Program-made: the position numbers and the translations under genes
The notes under the pieces: generated by a model
Told to the model about the DNA's origin: nothing
The model's input: the letters and a program-made list of their open reading frames with translations, nothing else
The model's database searches: none
Shown here: positions 26,067 through 35,172 of the stretch, piece by piece
Layout of the letters: each line of letters begins with the position of its first letter
Position numbering within the stretch: the stretch's first letter is position 1
Source: Chitinophagaceae bacterium
GTDB lineage: Bacteria; Bacteroidota; Bacteroidia; Chitinophagales; Chitinophagaceae
Direction of reading: 5' to 3'
Length of the DNA stretch: 64,000 bases
Assembly: GCA_947454155.1 (NCBI GenBank)
Contig: CANGIT010000010.1
Location: forward strand, 62,001-126,000

Positions 26067-26264
26067 TCAATTGTAACCATCTTTGAATTTTTGTAGAGAA
26101 ACTCCACTCCCTGCATTATCGCGGGAAGCAGAATGCAAATTATTGTTGTAATGCGAGGCGATTTTTTCTGCCATCCCTTTCTCTAAAAGAAATCTTGAGG
26201 GATCTTCGGCAAGACTATGCACACTACTGATGAGACACATTTCTGTGAGGGTAACTTGTTTCAT
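26067..26264 (-). CDS. Possible small protein, 65 residues, unknown
   Basis: An isolated open frame starting MKQVTLTEMCLISSVHSLAE and ending QKFKDGYN. Codon use looks like that of neighbouring real genes, and it ends just before the arginase terminator region and starts 29 bases after the glgB stop, in the same direction as glgB. No family recognised, no signal peptide, no membrane segment. It could be a short conserved Bacteroidota protein or chance. Confidence 0.4.
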   Translation of the reverse strand: MKQVTLTEMCLISSVHSLAEDPSRFLLEKGMAEKIASHYNNNLHSASRDNAGSGVSLQKFKDGYN

Positions 26265-26293
26265 TTTGGGTTGGGATTAAAAGCCGATATCCA

Positions 26294-28231
26294 TCATTTG
26301 AATATCGATATACTTAACGCCGGAATGTTTAATATTATTTCACACTTCAGGTGTTTTTTATCAATTATTCTGATATCCATTTTTTCATTATTATATTCTC
26401 CCGAACCCCAGTAAGCGATATCATTGCTGTTGAAAATCTCCTTCCATGCTTTTTTGCCATAGACCGTCATCCCCCATTGGGTGTAATTGTTGCCCGAAGT
26501 ATTGACCACCACCAACAAGTCATTTTTCTTTTGTTTTCCTTTGCGCTTGTAGGCCAGCACGCCTTCCGCTCGTTTATTGGTTTCTATCCATTCGAATCCA
26601 TCGGGCGTAAATTGATTTTCGTATAGGGCCGGCTCTTGTTTATAGAGATGCGAGAGAAATTTCACGCAGTCTCTCATTTTTCGATGAGAAACGTGCTCTA
26701 GCAAATGCCAGTTGACCTCGGTACTTTCATTCCACTCGGAGGTTTGTCCAAATTCGTTGCCCATGAAAAGCAATTTCCCACCGGGATGCGTGTACATATA
26801 ACCGTAGAGCAGGCGGAGGTTGGCGAACTTTTCGTGTTCCAAGCCCTGCATCTTGTATATCATGGGGCTTTTACCGTGCACCACCTCATCGTGACTCAGC
26901 GGCAGCATGAATTTCTCATCGTAATAATACATCATGCTGAAGGTGAAAGTATCCTGTATGAAACTCCTGCGATGATGATGCGTCTTGAAATATCTGAAAG
27001 TATCATGCATCCAGCCCATCATCCATTTCATGCCAAAACCAAAACCACCCTGATCAATGGGTAAGGTGATTCCCGGCCAATCGGAAGCTTCTTCGGCAAT
27101 GGTTTGTGTATCAGGGAAATCACTATATACCATACTGTTCAGCTTTCTGATGAAATCGATGGCCTCGATATTTGCGTTGTTACCATATTCATTGGGCTCC
27201 CACTCGCCCTCTTTTCTCGAAAAATCGAGGCGGATGATGGAGTTTACCGCATCTACCCTAAGCCCATCCACATGAAAATACCGCAACCAGAAATGAGCGC
27301 TGCTCAAAAGAAAGGAGCATACTTCTCCCCTCTTATAATTGAAGATATAGCTGTTCCAATCGGGATGATATCCTTTGCGCATATCGGCGTATTCATAGGT
27401 ATGCGCCCCGTCAAACATATATAAACCATGTGCATCGCCCGGAAAATGGGAAGGCACCCAATCGAGTATCACCCCAATCTCGTTTTGATGCAATGTATCG
27501 ATCAAGTACATGAGATCTTCGGGTGTGCCATAACGTGAGGTAGTGGCAAAATAGCCTGTACACTGATAGCCCCAGCTTTTATCGTAAGGATATTCGGTAA
27601 TCGGCATGAATTCCACATGGGTAAAACCCATTTCCTTTACATAAGGTACCAGCAAGTCGGCCATTTGGCGATAAGAATTGAAACTGTTTTCATCGAAAGG
27701 ATTCGGCTTCATCCAGCTGCCCAGGTGCAATTCATACACATTCCAGGGCGCATCAAGCGCATTGTGTTTCTTACGGGCTTTCATCCAGGAGCGGTCGTAC
27801 CATTGGTAATTGAAATCGATGGTTTGAGATGCCGTAGCCGGGCGCAGTTCCGCCATTCTTGCATAAGGATCGGCCTTTACCGTATGCACATTGTTGACTC
27901 CGGTGATATGATATTTATACAAGCACCCCTCCTGCAAGCCGGGAATGAAACCCTCCCAGATGCCCGAATGGTCGAGGCGGGCGTACAATGGATGCGCATG
28001 GGCATCCCATCCGTTGAACTCACCAATCAAAGAAACTTTTTGCGCATGTGGTGCCCATACCGAGAAATAATAACCTGATTTGCCCAACACTATGCGTTTG
28101 TGTGCTCCAAAAAAATCATAGGCTGTGCAGAGTTCACCACGCTGGTATTGAAATACAGCGTCTTCATTCCAAAGCGAATAATTCCATACATTTTTTTGCG
28201 TATCTACAAAATGATCGTTTTCGTATGCCAT
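26294..28231 (-). CDS. glgB: 1,4-alpha-glucan branching enzyme
   Basis: Forms alpha-1,6 branches in glycogen. 645 residues from the ATG at 28231 (MAYENDHFVDTQKNVW); an upstream extension in frame is not family-like. N-terminal CBM48 (VLGKSGYYFSVWAPHAQKVSLIGEFNGWD), then the GH13 barrel: WVPSHFPGDAHGLYMFDG, GLRVDAVNS (nucleophile Asp), TIAEEASDWPG (acid/base Glu) and LPLSHDEVVHGK (transition-state Asp). The C-terminal beta domain is present. Separated from glgC and glgA by the receptor/GLPGLI pair. Confidence 0.95.
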   Translation of the reverse strand: MAYENDHFVDTQKNVWNYSLWNEDAVFQYQRGELCTAYDFFGAHKRIVLGKSGYYFSVWAPHAQKVSLIGEFNGWDAHAHPLYARLDHSGIWEGFIPGLQEGCLYKYHITGVNNVHTVKADPYARMAELRPATASQTIDFNYQWYDRSWMKARKKHNALDAPWNVYELHLGSWMKPNPFDENSFNSYRQMADLLVPYVKEMGFTHVEFMPITEYPYDKSWGYQCTGYFATTSRYGTPEDLMYLIDTLHQNEIGVILDWVPSHFPGDAHGLYMFDGAHTYEYADMRKGYHPDWNSYIFNYKRGEVCSFLLSSAHFWLRYFHVDGLRVDAVNSIIRLDFSRKEGEWEPNEYGNNANIEAIDFIRKLNSMVYSDFPDTQTIAEEASDWPGITLPIDQGGFGFGMKWMMGWMHDTFRYFKTHHHRRSFIQDTFTFSMMYYYDEKFMLPLSHDEVVHGKSPMIYKMQGLEHEKFANLRLLYGYMYTHPGGKLLFMGNEFGQTSEWNESTEVNWHLLEHVSHRKMRDCVKFLSHLYKQEPALYENQFTPDGFEWIETNKRAEGVLAYKRKGKQKKNDLLVVVNTSGNNYTQWGMTVYGKKAWKEIFNSNDIAYWGSGEYNNEKMDIRIIDKKHLKCEIILNIPALSISIFK

Positions 28232-28284
28232 GTTAACGTAATGATAAGATAGATAATGAAAAACAGTGGGAAATTTTATGGCCC

Positions 28285-28320
28285 TATCTTCGCGGACCAA
28301 AACAAATTCGGTTACCGAAT
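28285..28320 (+). promoter_or_regulatory. Promoter-like element and palindrome upstream of the TonB-type receptor gene
   Basis: TATCTTCG (28285-28292, one mismatch to TAnnTTTG) is followed by the perfect palindrome ATTCGGT-T-ACCGAAT (28306-28320), 12 bases before the ATG at 28333. Arrangement suggests an operator at the start of the transcript; inference only. Confidence 0.4.
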
Positions 28321-28332
28321 GTAATATTATTT

Positions 28333-31113
28333 ATGATAAAGAATTTCACCCTTTTTATTGTGGCCCTCTTTAGTGTCACTCTTTCTTTTGGACAGCAAAT
28401 TGAAGTGAATGGTCAAATCAGCGACAGTTCAGCCCATCGCGGCGTTAAGAATGCCGTTGTGATGCTCATTTCAACTAAAGACTCTGTTATCCGTTCATTT
28501 TGCAGAACCAATGCCGAAGGCAATTTCAGCCTGAAAGTAAAACCCAACGAGAAACTCACCCTACTGATCAGCCATCCAATCTATGCAGAATATGTAGATG
28601 ATATCAATATCAAAGAGAAAAACCTCACATTAAGACCGATATCACTTACCAGCAAAAGCAAAATGCTGGAAACCGTAATTATTCGCAGTGGAGGCGCCAT
28701 CAAAATCAAAGGAGACACCACCATCTATACCGCAGACAGTTTCAATGTAAGCGCCAATGCCAATGTGGAGGAATTGCTAAAAAAGCTACCCGGTATTCAA
28801 GTAGATAAGAATGGCGATATCAAAGCCATGGGTGAAAAAGTAGAGAAAGTGCTGGTTGACGGTGAAGAGTTCTTTGGCGACGATCCCGGCATGGCAGTGA
28901 AAAATCTGAGAGCCGATGCGGTAAAAGAAGTGCAGGTGTTTGACAAAAAGAGTGAGCAAGCCGCATTTACCGGCATTGATGATGGCAGCACACAAAAAAC
29001 CATCAACCTCAAATTGAAAGAAGACCGCAAGAAAGGCTATTTCGGAAAAGTAGGCTTATCTGGCGGAACGGGAAAAGACATCACCAACCGCTTCAACAAC
29101 AACCTGATGTTTGGCTCCTTCAAAGGCAAAAGAAAAATCTCCGCTTTTCTGCTGAACGGCAATACAGGACAAGATGGATTGAACTGGCAAGACAATGAAA
29201 AGTACGGTGGCGAAGAAAATAACTTTGAAATGTTTGATGAAGACGGAATCTTCGCTTACAATTTCAACAACGGCTCCGGCGATAATGAAGTATACATCAA
29301 CCCCGAAAACGGATTTATCCGTAATCTGAATGCAGGCGTTCAATATTCCAACAAATGGAAAGACAAATACAGTCTCAACTACGCACCCAAATACAACCTG
29401 CAGGATTACACGAATACAAAAACCATCAACACGCAAACACAAATCAGCGATTCGGTGTTCAATGAAAAGTCTACGGTGAATACAAACATCAACCGTTACA
29501 ACATCAAGAACACCATCATCAGCGATTTGAAACTCGACTCGGCCAACAGCCTGAAGATCACCTTCCGTGCCAACTATTACCATACCCAAAGCGAAGAAAA
29601 TACAGGAGCTGAAACCAGCGGCGAAAATGGCAATCTTAAAAACACGAGCACCCGAAACCAGACTAACACCTCCGAAAAAGAAGCATACAGCGGCAACATC
29701 ATCTTCAAACACAAATTCAGCAAAGCCCGCAGAACATTATCCATCAACACCGATTGGAGTCAACTGAACACCTTGTCCGACAATTACCTCAAGTCGAACA
29801 ACAGCATTTATCAGTTTGCACAGCCGGTAAGCTTTGATGTCAATCAACTTACCCATTCCTCCAAGGGAACCGGAAAACTATCTTCAAAAATCGTGTACAC
29901 AGAACCGTTGAACAAAAAATGGTCGATGGAACTGGGTTATCAATTCAGTCTGGACAATGGCATGAACAACCAGCACACATATGCCTCCAATACCAATGGC
30001 GCCACATACGACATTGCGGTAGATTCACTCACCAACGATTTTAAACAGAACATTACGGTACACACCCCTTCCGCCAAGTTCAACTATGCCTTTAAAAAGT
30101 TCAAAGTGAATTTCGGTTCGGGATTCGGCATCACCCATTTTAATCTGCTGAACAAAACAAGTGGCCAGGATTTCATCAGGAACTATGTGAACATCTTCCC
30201 GAATGCCACATTTGTATACAACTATAAAGGCAACCACACCCTGCGTATCAGGTATAACGGCTACAATAGCCAGCCCAGCACCAACCAATTGCAGCCGCTG
30301 AAAAACAACACCAACTTGTTCAACCAATACATTGGCAATCCGAATCTGAAACCATCTTTTGCCAACAATATCAATTTCACACACAATGGCTACAACTTCC
30401 TGAAAAACCAATGGAATTACCAGTCGCTGAACATTACTTATACCAACAATGCCATTACCAACAGCCGAATCATCGATCCTGTAACCGGCAGTACCATTTC
30501 GCAATCCATCAACACCGACGGCAATCTGAATGTCAGTTTCTGGAGCGGTTTAGGATTAAAAACCAAGAAACACGAAATCAATATCAACATCAGTCCCAAT
30601 TTGAACTTCAATCGCTTTGCGGATGTGATCAACAATAAAAAAAGTTTCTCCAACACCTATTCCGGAGGCATCGGCGTCAATCTGGGAAAATCCAAATCCG
30701 ACAAATACGACATCAGCATCAACAACAACATCAACTACAATTACAACACCAACGCACAATCGAAAACTGCGAACAAATTTTTCACGAACGATCTTAATTT
30801 GAATGTGACCGTCTATTATAAAAAAACCTGGTCGGTGATCAGTGATTACAATGTATACAGCCGACAACAGGCGAATGGCATTTCCAACAACATCAACTAT
30901 GCCATCTGGAATCTGCAGTTGCAAAAAACCTTTCACAGCAACGAATTCACCATATATGTGAAAGCCCGCGATTTGCTCAACCAAAATATCGGTATCGACC
31001 GTTCATACTATGGCAATACTTACACGGAGGAAGTCAACCAACGTTTGAAGCGATACTTCATGCTGGGCTTTGCCTGGGATTTCAAGAATAAGAATAAAGG
31101 AGAGAAGAAATGA
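28333..31113 (+). CDS. TonB-dependent receptor-like outer membrane beta-barrel protein
   Basis: 926 residues. Signal peptide ending SFGQ; residues about 22-105 a carboxypeptidase-regulatory-like beta-sandwich (VNGQISDSSAHRGVKNAVVML); residues about 115-220 a plug domain (LLKKLPGIQVDKNGDIKAMGEKVEKV, LVDGEEFFGDDPGMAVKNL); the rest a large beta-barrel rich in Asn, Tyr and Ser ending RYFMLGFAWDF. No obvious TonB box at the N-terminus. Such proteins pair with GLPGLI proteins, as here; the substrate (peptide, metal or glycan) is unknown. The stop TGA is the first triplet of a TGATTTGA array. Confidence 0.85.
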   Translation: MIKNFTLFIVALFSVTLSFGQQIEVNGQISDSSAHRGVKNAVVMLISTKDSVIRSFCRTNAEGNFSLKVKPNEKLTLLISHPIYAEYVDDINIKEKNLTLRPISLTSKSKMLETVIIRSGGAIKIKGDTTIYTADSFNVSANANVEELLKKLPGIQVDKNGDIKAMGEKVEKVLVDGEEFFGDDPGMAVKNLRADAVKEVQVFDKKSEQAAFTGIDDGSTQKTINLKLKEDRKKGYFGKVGLSGGTGKDITNRFNNNLMFGSFKGKRKISAFLLNGNTGQDGLNWQDNEKYGGEENNFEMFDEDGIFAYNFNNGSGDNEVYINPENGFIRNLNAGVQYSNKWKDKYSLNYAPKYNLQDYTNTKTINTQTQISDSVFNEKSTVNTNINRYNIKNTIISDLKLDSANSLKITFRANYYHTQSEENTGAETSGENGNLKNTSTRNQTNTSEKEAYSGNIIFKHKFSKARRTLSINTDWSQLNTLSDNYLKSNNSIYQFAQPVSFDVNQLTHSSKGTGKLSSKIVYTEPLNKKWSMELGYQFSLDNGMNNQHTYASNTNGATYDIAVDSLTNDFKQNITVHTPSAKFNYAFKKFKVNFGSGFGITHFNLLNKTSGQDFIRNYVNIFPNATFVYNYKGNHTLRIRYNGYNSQPSTNQLQPLKNNTNLFNQYIGNPNLKPSFANNINFTHNGYNFLKNQWNYQSLNITYTNNAITNSRIIDPVTGSTISQSINTDGNLNVSFWSGLGLKTKKHEININISPNLNFNRFADVINNKKSFSNTYSGGIGVNLGKSKSDKYDISINNNINYNYNTNAQSKTANKFFTNDLNLNVTVYYKKTWSVISDYNVYSRQQANGISNNINYAIWNLQLQKTFHSNEFTIYVKARDLLNQNIGIDRSYYGNTYTEEVNQRLKRYFMLGFAWDFKNKNKGEKK

Positions 31114-31220
31114 TTTGATGATTTGATGATTTGAAAATTTGATGATTTGAGATTGGGGATTTGGGATTTGAGATTGGGGATTGAGGATTGGGAATTGAGG
31201 ATTGGGAATTGAGGATTGGG
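31111..31220 (+). repeat. Composite array at the receptor stop codon: five octamers then ten heptamers
   Basis: 31111-31150: TGATTTGA x3, AAATTTGA, TGATTTGA, the first TGA being the stop codon. 31151-31220: ten heptamers of the type GATTGGG / GATTGAG / AATTGAG with no gap. The period switches from 8 to 7 at an exact boundary. Confidence 0.95.
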
Positions 31221-31260
31221 TATTTTAAAACTATTAAACATGAAGATTAACAACATAGAC

Positions 31261-32013
31261 ATGAAAAAAATACTTTGCTTTAGCGCTTTGCTGATTCTGA
31301 TGACAAGTTCGATGAAAGCTCAATTTGTGGAGAGCGGAGAAATCATTTTCGAAGTAAAGACGAACATTAAAAAAACAATGGGCAACAGCAGCTGGGCGGA
31401 AGCTATGAAAGACAAACTGCCCGCTTTCAAAACAACTTATTTCAAGTACAGCTTTGCCGGCAACAAAAGCGACTATCAGTTCGATCATTGGGAAAACAAG
31501 GAAGCGATTCCGGAGTTCCTGCGTCAGAGTGATGAAAAAACCACCTGGAGCGGCAATTTTTCAACAGGAGAATTCAGCAAAACGGCTGATGTATTTGGGA
31601 GTACATTCAGCATCAGAGACTCCTTTCCAAAGATAGAATGGATGCTCAGCAATGAAAACAGAGTGATTGCAGGATACAATTGCAGAAAGGCCACCGGCAA
31701 AATCATGGACAGTGTTTATGTATTTGCCTTTTACACCGATGAGATTGTAATCCCTGGCGGACCATGCACCATCAATGGATTGCCAGGCATGATATTGGGC
31801 ATGACCATCCCCCGTTTATACACCTCCTGGATAGCCACAGAAGTAAAAAGCAGTCAACCTGTCTTCAAACAACCCGCATCGGCAAAAAACATTTTCACTT
31901 TTAAAACTGCGGCAGTAACCATTCGCGAGAAAACCAAAGACTGGGGTGGCAACGACGATGACCCTGAATCGAAAAAATGGCTGGAACAAATGGTTTGGAA
32001 TTTGTTGTTGTAG
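31261..32013 (+). CDS. GLPGLI family protein
   Basis: 250-residue secreted protein of the Bacteroidota GLPGLI family, named for a motif seen here as INGLPGMILGM. Signal peptide MKKILCFSALLILMTSS...KAQ begins at the ATG at 31261; an ATG at 31240 would add seven residues. Family members are thought to be periplasmic or surface partners of TonB-type barrels, in line with the gene directly upstream. WMLSNENRVIAGYNCRKATG and VFAFYTDEIVIPGGP are the other conserved blocks. Biochemical role unknown. Confidence 0.88.
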   Translation: MKKILCFSALLILMTSSMKAQFVESGEIIFEVKTNIKKTMGNSSWAEAMKDKLPAFKTTYFKYSFAGNKSDYQFDHWENKEAIPEFLRQSDEKTTWSGNFSTGEFSKTADVFGSTFSIRDSFPKIEWMLSNENRVIAGYNCRKATGKIMDSVYVFAFYTDEIVIPGGPCTINGLPGMILGMTIPRLYTSWIATEVKSSQPVFKQPASAKNIFTFKTAAVTIREKTKDWGGNDDDPESKKWLEQMVWNLLL

Positions 32014-32022
32014 AGGAAATTA

Positions 32023-32141
32023 TTTGGTGTTTGATGTTTGGTGTTTGATGTTTGGTGTTTGATGTTTGGTGTTTGATGTTTGGTGTTTGATGTTTGGTGT
32101 TTGGTGTTTGATGTTTGGTGTTTGATGTTTGGTGTTTGATG
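32023..32141 (+). repeat. 17-unit heptamer array, TTTGGTG alternating with TTTGATG
   Basis: Seventeen uninterrupted 7-bp units, nearly strictly alternating between TTTGGTG and TTTGATG (one TTTGGTG pair at 32093-32106 breaks the alternation). It begins nine bases after the GLPGLI stop. Longest array in the window. Confidence 0.97.
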
Positions 32142-32172
32142 TTTTAAATCCTAAAAGTTGTAAACCTAAAAA

Positions 32173-32237
32173 CCAATTGAACACATTGAACCCATCGAAC
32201 TCCTGTCTGCCGACAGGCAAGCATTGAACCTCTCGAA
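32173..32237 (-). repeat. Nonamer array split by a 20-bp palindrome, downstream of glgC
   Basis: Plus-strand units CCAATTGAA, CACATTGAA, CCCATCGAA (32173-32199), then a 20-base block with palindrome CCTGTC-TGCC-GACAGG (32202-32217), then AGCATTGAA and CCTCTCGAA (32220-32237). On the glgC strand the unit reads TTCRATGNG. The palindrome looks inserted into the array. Confidence 0.75.
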
Positions 32238-32275
32238 CCATTCATTCCCAATAACCCAACAAGCCTACCCTCTTC

Positions 32276-33556
32276 CTACCTCAATTCAAACCCATCGTTG
32301 ATGATGGCACCTTTTTTCACCACAACGATACCGTCTTTCACAGAGAAAAGTCCATGGTCCATGTTTTCGAGGTGATGTCCTCCGTGAATGGTCACGTGAT
32401 TGCCAATCCGACAATCCTTGTCCACAATTACATTGGTGAGTTCGCAATGGTCGCCGATGCCCAATTTGGGAATATCTCTTTCTTGATTCCTTTCAATCTC
32501 CGCCAGTGTTTCATAGAAATCATTTCCCATGATGTAGCAGCTTACTATTTTACTTCCTTTACCGATGCGGCTCCTGATACCTACAACAGAATTGGTGATA
32601 CTTTCAGCATTGATGATGGAACCTTCTGCAATGATGGTTTGGTGTATGGTGGTGCCGCTGATTTTGGCAGGAGGCAACATGCGTGCTCGGCTGTACACCA
32701 TGTTGTCGTTGTCGAATAAATTGAAGGGCGGAATATCGAGGGTGAGCGCCAGGTTGGCCTCAAAGAAGGAATAGATGTTTCCAATGTCGGTCCAGTAGCC
32801 ATCGTACTGATAGCTGATTACCTTATGGCTGCTGATGGAATTGGGAATGATCTCTTTTCCGAAATCGGTAGCTGAAATATATTCTTCTTCCAGCAGGTTG
32901 AACAGCACTTTTCTGTTGAAAATGTATATACCCATGGAAGCCAGATAATTTCTTCCTTGCGCAGCCATGTCGTCGCCTGTGGCACTTGCCCAATCGGGCA
33001 ATTTTTCTTTGGCAGGCTTTTCTATAAATGAAGTGATGATCTTTTCGTCATTCGTTTTCAGGATACCAAATTCAGGTGCTTCTCTTTCGCCCACTGGAAT
33101 AGTAGCGATGGAAATATCGGCACCAGATTTTTCATGATTATCCAGCATCAGTTCAAAATCCATCTGATACAATTGATCGCCACTGAGGATCAACACATAT
33201 TCGAAGGCATTCTTGTTGATGTGTTTCAGCGATTGCCTTACCGCATCAGCGGTACCCTGGAACCAACCCGGGCTGTCGGGGGTTTGTTCAGCTGCCAGAA
33301 TATCCACGAAGCCTTTACTGAATCCGCTGAATTGATAAGTGTTTTTGATGTGCTTGTTTAGCGAAGCAGAATTGTATTGCGTAAGTACAAACATTCGGTT
33401 GATGGTGCTGTTGATACAGTTGGAAATAGGAATATCTACCAATCTGTATTTACCGGCGATGGGAACTGCCGGCTTGCTTCTGGTGGCGGTCAATGGATAC
33501 AAACGGGTTCCGGCGCCTCCGCCCAGAATTACTGCAATTACTTTTTTACTTATCAT
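32276..33556 (-). CDS. glgC: Glucose-1-phosphate adenylyltransferase
   Basis: Makes ADP-glucose, the committed step of glycogen synthesis. 426 residues. N-terminal VILGGGAGTRLYPLTATRSK and PAVPIAGKYRLVDIPISNCINS, then DILAAEQTPDSPGWFQGTADAV and SGDQLYQMDF (metal Asp), EFGILKTNDEK. The C-terminal part is a left-handed beta-helix of hexapeptide repeats (IRSRIGKGSKIVSCYIMGND). Seven bases downstream of glgA, same strand: an operon glgA-glgC. Confidence 0.95.
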   Translation of the reverse strand: MISKKVIAVILGGGAGTRLYPLTATRSKPAVPIAGKYRLVDIPISNCINSTINRMFVLTQYNSASLNKHIKNTYQFSGFSKGFVDILAAEQTPDSPGWFQGTADAVRQSLKHINKNAFEYVLILSGDQLYQMDFELMLDNHEKSGADISIATIPVGEREAPEFGILKTNDEKIITSFIEKPAKEKLPDWASATGDDMAAQGRNYLASMGIYIFNRKVLFNLLEEEYISATDFGKEIIPNSISSHKVISYQYDGYWTDIGNIYSFFEANLALTLDIPPFNLFDNDNMVYSRARMLPPAKISGTTIHQTIIAEGSIINAESITNSVVGIRSRIGKGSKIVSCYIMGNDFYETLAEIERNQERDIPKLGIGDHCELTNVIVDKDCRIGNHVTIHGGHHLENMDHGLFSVKDGIVVVKKGAIINDGFELR

Positions 33557-33562
33557 GGTTGA

Positions 33563-34981
33563 TCATCTATAAATTGAGTGATAAAGATCAATATAATCCT
33601 GTGCACTTTTTTCCCAGCTGTGATTGATACTCATCATTTTTTTTCTGAGTGTATTCACTTTTTCCTGTTGGCTGTATAATTGAAGTGCTCTTCCGATGGA
33701 ATACACCATATCATCTACTGTTGCATTATTGAAACAGATACCAAAGCCATCCCGGTCGCCAACATCCACAACCGTATCATTCAACCCTCCGGTTCTTCGT
33801 ACAATAGGAATGGTGCCATAACGCAAGGCATACAGCTGATTCAAACCGCAAGGTTCAACACGACTGGGCATCAGCAGGAAATCGGCCCCGGCATACATCT
33901 GGTGCGACAATTTCTCATTGAACTCGAATCGGGTATGATAAAAGCCGAACCAGCGACCTTCAATAGCCGAAAGTTGCTGTTCTACTTGACCTTCGCCATT
34001 TCCCAGCACTAAAAAGTTGAATCTGTGCCCATACTGCTCAAAAGCACGATTGATGGCGTAAGGCAAAAGGTCGGCGGCCTTCTCTTCCACCAGCCTGCCG
34101 ATGAAAACAAACAAAGGCATCTGGTCATTGAATCCGAAATCGCGGCAAAGCTTCTGTTTATTCATTTGCTTACCTTCATCCACACTGTCACTGTCGAAAT
34201 TGCGATAGATCAATGTATCTGTAGCTGGATCCCAAACTTTAAAATCAACACCATTTAATATACCGGTACACTTCCCCCTTTCATACTGGAATAATTTTTC
34301 GAGTCCATTGGCTTCATTCACCAATTCATTCATATAAGTTGGACTTACCGTATTTACTCTATCCGCACATTTGATGGCGGCCGCCAGTGGGTTGATCTGA
34401 TCCACCCATTCGAGCAATCCCGCCTTCCATTTATCCCAGTCTGGAAAAAGATTGGCTTTGCCCCAATCCATCCAGCCCTGGTACTGCGCATTATGAATGG
34501 AAAGAACGGTTTTAATGCCTGAAAGCTGCTGATAAGGATAAGTATGTCGCATGAAAAAAGGCACCAGTCCGGCATGATAATCATGTACATGCACCACATC
34601 AGGCTGATGCTGCCACTGACTTAACCAGTCGACCACCGCATATTGAAAACAGATGAACCTCAAGGCGTCATCATCATAACCATAAATCTTTTCGCGATCG
34701 AGCAGCCCATTGATATCTACGCAATACAAATCAAACCCCAATAAATTACTCTTCTCTTTGATGATGGTATAAGCCGTAAACTGTCCAGCAGGATAAATGG
34801 CGCCTTGATGCACTACCTCCCACTCCTGCTGATAAAGGAATCGAGTCCGATGCATGGGCATCACCACTTTGGCCACGTGCCCTATCTGACATTGATATTT
34901 GGGCAATGCTCCCACCACATCGGCCAAACCACCAGCTTTGGCCATCGGGTAACATTCCGCACTGACATGTAAAATCTCCAT
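33563..34981 (-). CDS. glgA: Glycogen synthase
   Basis: GT5 retaining glucosyltransferase that elongates alpha-1,4-glucan from ADP-glucose. 472 residues from the ATG at 34981 (MEILHVSAECYPMAKAGGLADVVGALPK); the KxGGLxDV motif binds ADP-glucose. HNAQYQGWMDWG and DYHAGLVP are in the N-terminal domain; FIGRLVEEKAADLLPYA and MPSRVEPCGLNQLYALRYGTIPIVRRTGGLNDTV in the C-terminal Rossmann domain. An ATG nine bases further upstream is less family-like. Transcribed with glgC. Confidence 0.94.
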   Translation of the reverse strand: MEILHVSAECYPMAKAGGLADVVGALPKYQCQIGHVAKVVMPMHRTRFLYQQEWEVVHQGAIYPAGQFTAYTIIKEKSNLLGFDLYCVDINGLLDREKIYGYDDDALRFICFQYAVVDWLSQWQHQPDVVHVHDYHAGLVPFFMRHTYPYQQLSGIKTVLSIHNAQYQGWMDWGKANLFPDWDKWKAGLLEWVDQINPLAAAIKCADRVNTVSPTYMNELVNEANGLEKLFQYERGKCTGILNGVDFKVWDPATDTLIYRNFDSDSVDEGKQMNKQKLCRDFGFNDQMPLFVFIGRLVEEKAADLLPYAINRAFEQYGHRFNFLVLGNGEGQVEQQLSAIEGRWFGFYHTRFEFNEKLSHQMYAGADFLLMPSRVEPCGLNQLYALRYGTIPIVRRTGGLNDTVVDVGDRDGFGICFNNATVDDMVYSIGRALQLYSQQEKVNTLRKKMMSINHSWEKSAQDYIDLYHSIYR

Positions 34982-35172
34982 GAAAAACAATTGAAGCAGG
35001 AAATTAAAGATTAATGTTTAGATATTGAGGAAGCCGGCTAAAAAAATAAACCCAGGGCGCGGATTTCAACCATTTTTTCTTCAACCGATTGATTTATAAA
35101 CAGCATCGGATAAAAATTTTGAGCATTATTAAAATAACTCGTTAATTTCAAGCCACTAAAAAAGAGAAGAAC

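Noticed and set aside
28232..28300. 23-residue N-terminal extension of GlgB
   Set aside because: Not family-like and it covers the divergent receptor promoter region.
29056..29712. Long minus-strand open frame opposite the TonB-type receptor
   Set aside because: Shadow frame caused by Asn/Thr-rich coding on the other strand; similar shadows occur opposite dnaE, topA and pyrG.
32020..32241. Minus-strand 73-codon open frame of repeating NTKHQTPNIKHQ-like residues
   Set aside because: It is only the translation of the heptamer array; no start context and no family.
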